Shown: piece after piece, positions 44,110-53,949 of the stretch
How positions within the stretch are numbered: the first letter of the stretch is position 1
How the letters are laid out: each line of letters opens with the position of its first letter
Origin: Podocnemis expansa
Taxonomy: Eukaryota > Chordata > Testudines > Podocnemididae
NCBI GenBank assembly: GCA_007922195.1
Contig: ML681998.1
Coordinates: 18,162,320 to 18,226,319, forward strand
Length of the DNA: 64,000 bases
Direction: 5' to 3'
Position numbers and translations under genes: made by a program
Notes under the pieces: generated by a model
The model's database searches: none
What the model was told of the DNA's origin: nothing
The model's input: the letters and a program-made list of their open reading frames with translations, nothing else

Positions 44110-45650
44110 GCCGGTTTTCCAATTCTTTCATCATGCTTGTGGATCTTTGCTGAAATCTTTCCATTGTTCAACATCCTTCTTGACCTGTGGACAGCAAAAC
44201 TGAACACAGTATTCCAGCAGTGATCACACTAGTGCCTATTACAGAAGCAAAATAACCTCTGTACTACAGGATTCCTTGTTTATGCATCCCAAGATTGCAT
44301 CAGCTCTTTTGGTCATTGTTTACTACACCCTCTATTTTTGAGTCTGCTGCAAACTTTATCGACAATGAATTTGTTTTCTTTCAAGTAGTTGATAAATGTT
44401 AAATAACACAGAGCTAAGAACTGAGCTCTATGCAACTCTCACTGGAAACATGTGCTCTATCACAGTTCCCCATTTACAGTTACATTTATCAGTTATTCAG
44501 TTTTAAATCTATTGACATGGTACATGTTATAAGTCAAATGCATTACAGAACTTTATTATGTCAACACTATTACCTTTATCAACCAAACTTATAACTGGAA
44601 AAAAAAAGATCAAATTAGTTTGACAGGATCTATTGTCCACAAACCAATGTTGATTTGAATTACTTACATTGCATTAAATTACCCTCCTTTAATTCTTTAT
44701 TAGTCAACTCCTATATCAGTCACGCCATTGTCTCGTCTGGGATTGATGTCAGGCTTACAGGTCTATCATTACCCAGACCACCTCATTTACCTTTTTAAAA
44801 TATTAACCCAATATTAGCTTTTTTTTCCAGTTCTCTGAAACTTTCCTGGTTCTCCAAGCCTTTTTGGAAAAAAAAAATCAACATGATTCATCCAATGAGC
44901 TCCTCAGTCTGTTCTTCAAAACTCTTGTATCACACTTATCTGGAGCTGCTGATTTTAAAATGTCTAACTTTAAGAGCTTCTGTTTAACATTCTCCAGATT
45001 TACTAGTGGAATGGAAAGAGTTGTCACCAAGTGATGAGACTACATCATCTGTTTTTTCCTCCCCCCAAGTACCAGACAGAAATATTTATTGAACACTTCC
45101 ATCTCTTCTATATTACTACTGATAATCCAACTATGTCCATGTAGTAATGGGCCAGTATCATTGTCAGGATTCTTTTTATTCCTAATATCTTTTTTAAATG
45201 TTTGTGTATTGTCCTTAATTCTGCTGTCCATAGAGGTCTCCTTGTATTCCTTTGCTTCCCTTATCAATTTTCTACCACTTTTAACTTCTGATTTATAGTC
45301 ATTACTACCAATGTCCCCTTTCTTCCATTTGTTGTATTTTTTAAACATCTGTCTTCACTTCCCCTCTGAATCCTGTTAATGTTTCTTAAAATCAGCACAG
45401 CTTTTTCCTCAGTTGTGGCTCTCTGGGCATCTAGTAAGATGTTAAAATTATTCCATCTATAATTCACATTTTTCTGAATAAATTCTTCCATCCATGTGGT
45501 TTGTCTCAATTGTTTTCAGCTTCTTTTTAAAATTGACCCTATTAAAGCACCAAGTATCTATATTACTGGTTTGATCTTTATTTTGTTTGCATTTTATAAC
45601 TGTGACCAAGTTATGATCACTTGTACCTGTTCAGGTAGACAAGCCCTATG
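44110..45650 (-). pseudogene. old CR1/L3-like LINE ORF2, heavily decayed
   Basis: Read on the minus strand, the segment runs from the EN-RT linker to the 3' region. 'EKAVLILRNINRIQ' and 'KKYNKWKKGDIGSNDYK' are followed by 'IREAKEYKE' and 'NDTGPLLHG', then 'VFNKYFCLV'. Further left the RT region survives only as nucleotide-level text in several frames, including the NYRPxSLT-like and thumb regions, down to 44110 with 'gtattccagcagtgatcaca'. Many stops are present. It is older than the copies at 48.7-57.0 kb. The right boundary, in the endonuclease region, is approximate. Confidence 0.75.
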
Positions 45651-45654
45651 TTTC

Positions 45655-46800
45655 CTATATCATGGCCAGTTTTGATTCCTTCTACTTTTTTCTTTCTTGT
45701 GTATTTTCCCTTTTTCGTTTGCATTCCTTTCTGGCACTTCTGCATATTTTTGATGACTCTGCCCTTTCTGTCCGTTCTTCCCACACGCCATCTCAGCTCT
45801 TACCAAAGGCTACAGGCAGGTGGGGTTTTGCAGACACTTTTTCATTCTAACCTGAGCTGGCCACAGGAGCAGAAATAATAAGCTTGGGCTGGTAGATAGC
45901 TGCTTGAGCCTACAATCCTATGTCCTGTAAGATACTCCTGCAACAACCAACCTTAGGATCCACAATGGAAACAGCGAGGGGAGAGGTAGGTGACTTCCAT
46001 TCTCTTACTGTCATAACAGTGTGTTTGCGTGCAATTGGGGTCCTGCTGTTTCCACATCTAGTAATTCTTGCAGCACACTAAGTTGTGGTTTTTCTCTACC
46101 ATGGAATTTCATTCTGTGTCTTTGCAATGGGTCACCTGGCTGTAAGAGGCTTCTCTTCTCTGCCACTCCTCTCCCTTCACTGCATAGTGTTTATTCTGTT
46201 CCCCTGCTAGTTTATTAAGTTGATCCTCACTTTCTTCATTAACTTTCTGCTACTGAAACAACCACCACCCAAGCAGTTGTCATACTGTTTTATTTGCCAT
46301 TACTTTTTTTAAAAAATCTTTTCTGGTACTTTTTTTTCTTTGGATGCTATCTTTCATTTAAGTCAGTGTAGAGCTATTTTCTAAAACATTTCATTACCAG
46401 AAGTGCACAAGACACAAGGGTTGAAATTTAGCCAAACATTATGACTGGTTCTTATTTCATCTGACCCATTTCCTGCCAAAACAAGTATTCACCTGTGCTT
46501 TCTGTCAATGTCAAACCACTAATTAGCCACTAAAGGCTGAATTAGTCTCTTCAAGCACCTACAGAAACAGATGTGCTTAGGAAGATTTTAAAAAATTCTT
46601 AACTAAATTAGGTATCAATTTTTATAAACTCATGGGAATTAGTGCCTCAAACCCAGTAAATGTCTCTCTCACTTATTCACATATATAGATGATTATACAT
46701 ATTTAAAAATTTTCCCCATGGCCCTGATTAGATTAGAAAAAAATATGATTTTTAAAAAAATATGTTAGTTAGCATATTTTCATTGAAGTCAGGTCTCACT
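45655..46800. other. AT-rich DNA, nothing recognised
   Basis: No domain-bearing frame was seen; T-rich runs are common. Confidence 0.35.
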
Positions 46801-46804
46801 AAAA

Positions 46805-47045
46805 AATTAAGTCAACACCAGGGTGTGAAAAATCCACACCTTGGAGTTGCATAGTCAAACCAACCTAACTCCCAGTGTAAAAAACGCTAAGTTGCCAGAA
46901 GGATTCTTTTGCTGACCTAGCTCCCCCTCTTGGGGAGGTGGATTAACTACAATGATGTGAGACACTCCCCCCCCCCAATATCACTGTAGCGATTGGCTAC
47001 ACTAAAGCACTACAGCAGCACAACTATGTAGCTGACTGAAGCAAA
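46805..47045. mobile_element. MITE of the 'ggtgtgaaaaa..cca' type, copy 2
   Basis: This copy is longer than the one at 29617. It contains 'cagggtgtgaaaaatccaca', 'accaacctaactcccagtgt', 'gccagaaggattcttttg', 'cttggggaggtggattaact' and 'ctacagcagcacaactatgt'. A C10 run lies near 46968-46977. No frame is present. Confidence 0.6.
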
Positions 47046-47049
47046 GAGA

Positions 47050-48297
47050 AGCAAGTATTCCTTACTTCACCTCCAAGATTCTCCATCTGAAACTGATCCA
47101 GAGAGCCAACCAAAAGTTCAATTTTAATTAACTGGGTTGTTCTGTGCCCAAAAAGTACTTTGAAGAAAGAAATGTGCACAGTCTAAAAAATCCCCACTGC
47201 GATCAGGACTTTCCATTTTTGTCAGAAACACTTACATTTCAAATAAATGAAATGTTGTCAGGTTTGACACTATTCTATTGAGTTGTCATTAATTATAGAT
47301 CTGGTAGTACAATGTACGTTCTTGAACAATGCCAAATGTTCTATGGAAATCAGGTGGTATACTGAAGGCAAAAAATGTGTGTGCGCGCAGGGGGAATCCT
47401 GATTTTCATTTTTTTAATCTTATTAGCACAGTGAGGTTTTTTCATCAGCTGCGCAAATCTGAAGCCAGTTTTGAGCTAAAAGATTTAATCAAAGTGAAAA
47501 GTAGCATAATTTTGTCCTAACTACAGGAAAAGTATCAAATGTATGTTTAAATGTCATTCTCAATCCATTAATTACCTCCCTTGAGTGAGCCCTTCAGAAT
47601 AAGCATTATAATGAAATGTCACTCATTTCACCCCCAGCATAACTGCTATTTATCTCATGGGAAAAGTGGTACAGGCAAATAATTAAAAATCTACATAAAG
47701 CTATTCTACACAGTGCTACTTTAAGTAACTACACAAATACATTTTGCAGACCTGTCTTCCTGAGTGTTTTCCTTAAAAGACTTCCTTCCACATGTGAATA
47801 GATACCAAATGAATGAAATGTGTAAGTTAGTATTGTTACCCTTTTTGGCTTACACAATTAGTCAAAATTCAGGACCCCAGAGATTATTTCCGTGAGGAGG
47901 AGAAATTCATGCTGGAATCAGGTAGTTGATTACAAAAGTATACTAAAGTCACATTTCCGTTAACACAGCTGGAATCAAACATCATGAGACAGTTTCTTTG
48001 CTCATAATTCCTAGCCTCTTTTCAGCCAGCCCTGTCTCTGACACAGATGCAATTGTCACATCCCAGGGAGAACCCTTGCCCAAAGGTTTCAAATTCTACT
48101 AGAGCCTTGCATACTGGTCTCTGATTTGGATGGGGTGCCTCATTGGTTCAACGTTCTATTATATAAAAGAGCTCAATCCTGGGTGAAGGGTGACTGCTAC
48201 ATCCACTAGATTCAATGAGGTTTCACTCAACATCCCCAGCTAAACTATAAAAATAAATCTCCCACACTAAACTTGCTATGACAGGGTTTGGCAAATA
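47050..48297. other. non-coding interval
   Basis: No gene or clear repeat end was recognised. The last eight bases (48290-48297) are the probable target duplication of the next element. Confidence 0.35.
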
Positions 48298-48574
48298 CAG
48301 GAGTTAAATTGTCTGGAATGGCCCAGAACACCATTCTGAGGCCCACTATTTTTAGGGGTTCAGCATTTCAGGCCCCCTCAAAACAGAAAATGGTGCCAGA
48401 CCGCTGTGTTCTGGGGCCCGCCATTTAAAAACTGCAGGTTCTGGAACACAGCCAAATGTTGGGCCCCTAAAAATAGCAGACCCTGGAACGGTGTTCCCTT
48501 GTGTTCCAGCAGACAGAGTGAGAGGGCGGAGGAGGGTGCTTGGCCAGCCTGGGCATGCATAGCCTGGAGGCTGC

Positions 48575-48667
48575 ATACCATATATACTCATGTATAAGCC
48601 TAGATTTTTGTGCTTGAAAATTGGCTTTAAAACAGGCACTTGGCTTATACATAGGTCAATACGGTAG
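48575..48667. repeat. short inverted-end repeat 'taccatatatactcatgtat'
   Basis: The left end 'taccatatatactcatgtat' and the right end 'tatacataggtcaatacggta' are approximately inverted, enclosing a copy of about 92 bp. The words 'ggcttata' and 'gtataagcc' recur at 53300-53395. It resembles a widespread vertebrate repeat whose name I do not recall. Confidence 0.5.
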
Positions 48668-48768
48668 ACAGCCCCAGCCTAGGAGTTTCACAGAATCATA
48701 GGGTTGGAAGGGACCCCACAAGGTCATCTAGTCCAACCCCCTGCCAAAAAAAACCAGGACCACTCCCA

Positions 48769-51700
48769 TTAGATCATCCCAGTCAGGGTTTTGTCCAGCT
48801 GGGCCTTGAACACCTCCAGAGATGGAGATTCCACCGCCTCCCTAGGCAGCTTATTCCAATGCTTCACCACTCGCCTAGTAAGGAAGTTTCTCCTAATATC
48901 CAGCCTGGACCGCCCCAGCTGTAACTTGAAACCATTGCTTCTCGTTCTGCCCTCTGTTACTACTGAGAACAGTCGAGCTCCATCCTCCTTGGAGCAACCC
49001 TTCAAGTAGTTGAAGGTTGCTATCAAATCCCCCCTCAATCTTCTCTTCTGCAGGCTAAATAAGCCTAGTGCCTTCAGTCTTTCTTCATAGGGCTTGTGCT
49101 CCAGCCCTTTGATCATTTTGGTTGCCCTCCTCTGGACTCTCTCTAATTTGTCCATGTCCTTTTTGTAGTGGGGAGCCCAAAACTGGACACAGTATTCCAG
49201 ATGTGGCCTCACTAGTGCAGAATAGAGGGGAATGATCACATCCCTTGATCTGCTGGCAACACTTCTTCTGATGCAGCCCAGTATGCCATTGGCCTTTCTG
49301 GCAGCAAGTGCACACTGCTGACTCATATCCAGCTTCCCATGACTCCCAGGTCCTTCTCTCCAGTGCTGCTATTTAGCTGATCACTCCCCAGCCTGTAGCA
49401 GTACATGGCGTTTTTTCATCCCAAGTGCAGGATTTCACACTTGTCCTTGTTGAACCTCATGAGATTCCTCTTGGCCCACTGCTCCAATTTGTCTAGGTCT
49501 CCCTGAATCCTGTCACTGCCCTCCAGGGTGTCTACTGTTCCCCCCAGTTTGGTATCATCTGCAAACTTACTAAGTGTGCAGTCTATCCCATCATCCAGAT
49601 CATTAATGAAAACATTGAACAGAACTGGCCCCAGGACCGACCCCTGGGGCACGCCACTCGTTACTGCTTGCCAACTTGACATGGAGCCATTGATTCCTAC
49701 ACGCTGAAACCGTTGATCTAGCCAGTTTTCTATCCACCTTACAGTCCACGCATCTAACCCATACTTCCTTAATTTGCCAATGAGAATGCTGTGGGAAACT
49801 GTATCAAAAGCCTTGCTAAAGTCAAGGTATATCACATCAACGGCTCTTTCCACATCCACAAATCCAGTCATCTCATCATAGAAGGCGATGAGGTTGGTCA
49901 GGCATGATTTACCCTTGGTGAATCCATGCTGACTGTTCCTGATTACTCTATTTTCCTCCAAGTGTTTCAGGATGGATTCTTTGAGAAGCTGCTCCATGAT
50001 TTTTCCAGGTATTGAGGTGAGGCTGACAGGTCTGTAATTCCCAGGATCCTCCTTTTTGCCTTTCTTGAAGATAGGTACTATATTTGCTTTTTTCCAGTCC
50101 TCTGGCACCTCCCCTGTTCGCCATGAGTTTTCAAAGATAATGGCCAACGGTACTGCTATCTCATCAGCCAGCTCCCTCAACACCCTCGGATGCAGTTCAT
50201 CCGGCCCCATGGACTTGTGCACATCTAGTTTCTTTAAGTAGTCCCTAACCTGACCTTCTGTCACCAAGGGCCTCTCTTCTTCTCCCCAGTCTACCGTACC
50301 TAGTGTAGTGGGCTGGGAGCTGACCCTGCTTGTGAAAACTGAAGTAAAAAAAGCATTGAGCACTTCAGCTTTTCCCTCATCCTCTGTCACGAGGATGCCT
50401 GCCCCATTCAGTAAGGGACCTACACCATCCCTGATCCTCTTCTTGTTATTGATATACTTGTAGAACCCCTTCCTGTTATCCTTCACATCCCTTGCTAGTC
50501 ACAACTCCATTTGTCCTTTGGCCTTTCTGATTTTATCCCTGCAGTCCCGAGCAATGTCTTTATATGCCTCCTTAGTTATCTGTCCTAGCTTCCACTTCCT
50601 GTAAGCGTCCTTTTTATGCTTCAGCTCAGTGCAGAGCTCTCTGTTAAGCCACAGTGGGCGCCTTCCACATTTGCTGTGCTTTCTCCTTATCGGAACTGTA
50701 TCTTCCTGTGCCCTTAGCAGGGTTTCTTTAAAATGCACCCAACTCTCTTGGCCACCTTTCCCCTTCAGATCAGCCTCCCAAGGGATCCTGCCCATCAGTT
50801 CCCTGAGGGAGACAAAATCTGCGTTTCTGAAGTCCAGGGTCTGCATTTTGCTTCCTTCCTTCTTTCCTTTAATCATCAACTTGAACTCAATCATTTCATG
50901 GTCACTGCTACCCAGGTTGCCATTCACTTCTACTTCCCTGATAAATTCTTCTCTATTTGTGAGCAGCAGATCGAGAGGCGCAAGGCCCCTAGTTGGTTGC
51001 TCCAGCATTTGTACCAGGAAGTTGTCCTCAACACTCTCCAGAAACTTCCTGGATTGCCTGTGCACTGCTGTATTGGCCTTCCAGCAGATGTCAGGGTAAT
51101 TGAAATCCCCCATGAGAACCAGGGCCTGTGCTCTAGAAACTCATGTCAGTTGTCCATAGAATGCCTCATCCACTTCCTCCTTCTGATCTGGTGGTCTATA
51201 GCAGACACCTACCACAACATCCCCCTTGTTGCTCTCCCCTCTAAACTTAACCCACAGACTTTCAACTGGCTTGTTTCCACTTTCATAATGAATCTCTGAG
51301 CAGTCATAGAGCTCCTTTACATATAGTGCTACTCCTCCCCCTTTCCTTCCCTGCCTGTCCTTCCTGAACAGTTTATACCCATCTATTGCAGAGCTCCAGT
51401 CATGCAAACTATCCCACCACGTCTCTGTTATCCCAATCATGTCATAGTTCTTTGTCTGCGCCAGTACTACCAATTCCTCCTGCTTGTTTCCCAGGCTCCT
51501 TGCATTTGTGTATAGGCACCTAAGATACCTGGCTGATTGCCCTACTTTCCCATTTTGATTTTCAATTCTATTGTATCTACCTCCCTGCATTTTCTTTTGG
51601 TGTTGACCTCCCCCACCTGCCTCAGGCATTAGGGCTTCATTAGAGCATCTAAGAAGGTTATTTGATTCCCCCCGCATGTTCCAACTACCCTCTCTTCTAT

Positions 51701-51797
51701 CCCTGGAGTTACAGTCCCAGCACCCCCCAAGTTCCATCCCATCCCCCTGGTCTCCCACATTGTCACTTACCTGTGGGCTTTGGTCCCCTTCCCCCAT
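48769..51797 (-). pseudogene. CR1 ORF2 (endonuclease-reverse transcriptase) with four lesions
   Basis: The protein would nick target DNA and copy the LINE RNA there. The APE-type endonuclease follows an N-terminal leader: 'RYLRCLYTNARSLGNKQEEL', 'ITETWWDS' (catalytic Glu), 'MGDFNYPDICW' and 'SSDHEMIEF' (catalytic Asp-His kept). The RT (50486-49416) has '[17 protein letters not shown]', '[13 protein letters not shown]' (motif A), '[20 protein letters not shown]' (motif B) and '[11 protein letters not shown]' (motif C). In-frame stops lie near 51132 (TGA), 50495 (TGA) and 49416 (TGA). A frameshift lies between 49416 and 49326. The C-terminal part reads '[20 protein letters not shown]' and '[20 protein letters not shown]'. 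Catalytic motifs all look intact. Confidence 0.93.
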
Positions 51798-51802
51798 CAG
51801 AC

Positions 51803-52876
51803 CTAGTTTAAAGCCCTCCTCACTAGGTCAGCCAGTCTGCATCCAAATACGCTCTTCCCCTTCCTCGAAAGATGGAGTCCATCTCTGCCTAGCAGTCCTT
51901 CTTCCTGAAACAGCAACCCATGGTCAAGGAAGCCAAAGCCCTCCTGACGACACCATCTTCGCAGCCAAGCGTTCCTATCCAGGATGCATCTGTCTCTGCT
52001 CAGGCCTCTACCCTTGACCGGAAGAATAGAGGAGAACACCACCTATGCTCCAAACTCCTTCACCCACGCTCCCAGAGCCCTGAAGTCACCTTTGATCTGC
52101 TGAGGATCACCTCTTGCAGTATCATTGGTTCCTACATGGATGAGAAGCATGGGGTAGTAGTCAGAGGGGCGGATGATTCTCGACAATCCCTCTGTAATGT
52201 CTTGGATGCGGGCACCTGGCAGGCAGCATACCTCTCGAGAGACCTTGTCAGGGCGACAGATGGGTGCCTCCGTCCCCCTCAGAAGTGAGTCCCCAACCAC
52301 CACAACTCTACGTTTCCTCCTAGCTGTGGTGGCTGTGATCCTCCCAGCCTCAGGGGTGCATGGCCTCTCCTCTTCCACCTCCTTCACCGTCTCTAGCACC
52401 GCATAATGATTCTTCACCACAACAGAGGGTGGGTTGTGGGCAGGGGTGGAGCACTGCCTACCGCCAGAGGTAACCAGCTGCCAGTGTCTTCCCCCTGCCA
52501 CAGGCTCCCCATCCAGCTCCAGTGTTGTGGCAGTAGTCCCTGGCACCTGGATAGTGCCCTCCATCTTGCACTTCTCCTTGTGGATGCTGTCGAGGAACTT
52601 CTCCAGGGTGTGGATACTCCTGAGCCGAGACACCTCCTCCTGTAACTCTCCCACCTGCCTCCTGAGAGATTCCACCAGCAGGCCCCTATCACATCGATTC
52701 ATCTCCCCAGCCAGATCGTTGGAGACAGGGAACTGCAGGCTGCAGTCCCTGCAAGTCCACACCAGTGACCTGCAAGTCACTGGGCATGCTCCAGGGTGGA
52801 GCCCCAGTGTGGCCGAACTGGCCATCTTGGGCACTCGGCCTTGGCGGGGGTTGGAGTTAGAAGGGGACCCTGACAT
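51803..52876 (-). pseudogene. CR1 ORF1 with SGNH esterase domain, one stop
   Basis: This would be the RNA-binding partner of ORF2. Cys residues at 31, 35, 42 and 45 suggest a small zinc-binding fold. Residues about 64-103 form a coiled coil ('ESLRRQVGELQEEVSRLRSI'). An SGNH-hydrolase (esterase) domain follows: 'VVVVGDSLLRG' with the Ser of GDS at about 195-197, 'IHVGTND' at about 247-252, and 'GRDGLHLSRKGKSVFG' (Asp-His) near the end. A TAG stop near 52043 separates the last 80 codons in the same frame. The CR1 copy on the plus strand has a sense codon at that position, so the stop is secondary. ORF2 starts five bases after the ORF1 stop. Confidence 0.9.
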
Positions 52877-52880
52877 CTGG

Positions 52881-53299
52881 AGTGGCCAGTGAAGGGGGTC
52901 TGGGGGGGTGACCTAGGGATTGAGGGGGTTCAGGGAGGCCAGGGAAGTGGTGGCAGGGGTTGGGGGGTGACAGGGAAAGGGGCAGAAGGGGTATTGGGGA
53001 ACAGGGGAACAGCAGTGAGGAGAGAAGAAGCTGGTGGTGAACAGCGGAATAGCCGGGGAAATGGACAGAGCAGGTGGACAGCAGGGGAAGTGGACAGAGT
53101 AGAGAATGGACTGGGCACGGACAGAGCAGGGGAAGCGGACAGAACGAGGAAGCGGACAGAGCAAGGGACAGCAGCAGGGGGTGGAGAGAGCAGCAGGGGA
53201 CAGAGGAAAAGCAGCGACCGGGGTTTGGGGGTTAGGGAGGCTGTCGGGAATTCCTGGGGAATACAGCAGCACTAGGTGGGGGAGTTAGGGGCTGAGGCC
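52881..53299. repeat. G-rich degenerate minisatellite between the two CR1 copies
   Basis: The stretch is strongly purine-rich on the plus strand. G runs at about 52894-52935 could form G-quadruplexes. About 53060-53215 repeats a degenerate unit resembling 'agcggacagagcagggga' several times. Opposing Gly/Arg-rich and Pro/Ser-rich frames are composition artefacts. It could belong to the 5' UTR of the minus-strand CR1 or to a separate insert. Confidence 0.6.
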
Positions 53300-53395
53300 A
53301 AAAGGGGACCTCAGCGTATACACGGGTCACCTGTTTTTGCCTTTTTGGGGAACTTAGAATTGGGGGGTTGGCTTATGCATGGATTGGCTTATACC
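53300..53395. repeat. second piece of the 'ggcttatac' repeat
   Basis: 'gcgtatacacgggtcacc' and 'ggcttatgcatggattggct' followed by 'tatac' are related to the short repeat at 48575-48667. The piece ends exactly where the plus-strand CR1 begins. Confidence 0.45.
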
Positions 53396-53945
53396 CCCGA
53401 GGCTGGGAGGATCACAACCATCACACCCAGGAGGAAACATTGGGTTGTGGTGGTTCAGGACTCTCTTCTGAGGGGGACAGAGGCACCCATCTGTCGCCCT
53501 GACAAGGCTTCTCAGGAGGTAAGCTGCCTGCCGGGGGCCCATATCCGAAACATTACAGAGGGATTGTTGAGAATCATCCACCCCTCTAACTACTGCCCCA
53601 TGCTACTCATCCATGTGGGAACCAGTGATAGTGTGAGAGGTGATCTTTAGCAGATCGATGGTGACTACAGGGCGCTGGGAGCGAGGGTGAAGGAGATCAG
53701 AGCACAAGTGGTGTTCTCCTTGATCCTTCTAGTCAAGGGTAGAGGACTGAGCAAAGATAGAGGCATCCCGGAGGTGAATGCCTGGCTATGAAGATGGTGT
53801 CGTCAGGAGGGCTTTGGCTTCCTTGACCATGGGGTGCTGTTCCAGGAAGATGGACTGCTAGGCAGAGATGAACTCCACCTGTTGAGGAAGGGGAAAAGCA
53901 CATTTGGACGCAGACTGGCTAACCTAGTGCAGACGGCTTTAAACT
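53396..53945 (+). pseudogene. CR1 ORF1 remnant (esterase half)
   Basis: Reading begins with 'PEAGRITTITPRRKHWVVVV' followed by 'QDSLLRG', where the family has Gly-Asp-Ser; the Gly is Gln here. 'LIHVGTSDSVRG' replaces the GTND Asn with Ser. A stop follows at about 53648. The rest continues through 'VVFSLILLVKGRGLSKD', another stop near 53789, and 'GRDELHLLRKGKSTFG', where the catalytic-loop Gly and Ser have changed. It ends at the 'ALN' stop near 53946. Confidence 0.85.
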
Positions 53946-53949
53946 AGGC

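Larger units (their letters stand above)
48690..52880 (-). mobile_element. near-full-length CR1 LINE, minus strand
   Basis: This is an autonomous-type CR1 with ORF1 (52876-51803), ORF2 (51797-48769) and a short 3' UTR ending at about 48690. Only a few lesions break it: one stop in ORF1, and three stops plus one frameshift in ORF2. It is inverted relative to the CR1 at 53396-57040. The 5' UTR limit is not clear; the G-rich stretch beyond 52880 could be part of it. Confidence 0.92.

Noticed and set aside
50629..51299. Plus-strand frames of 156 and 188 codons across the CR1 region
   Set aside because: They are antisense shadows of CR1 ORF2.
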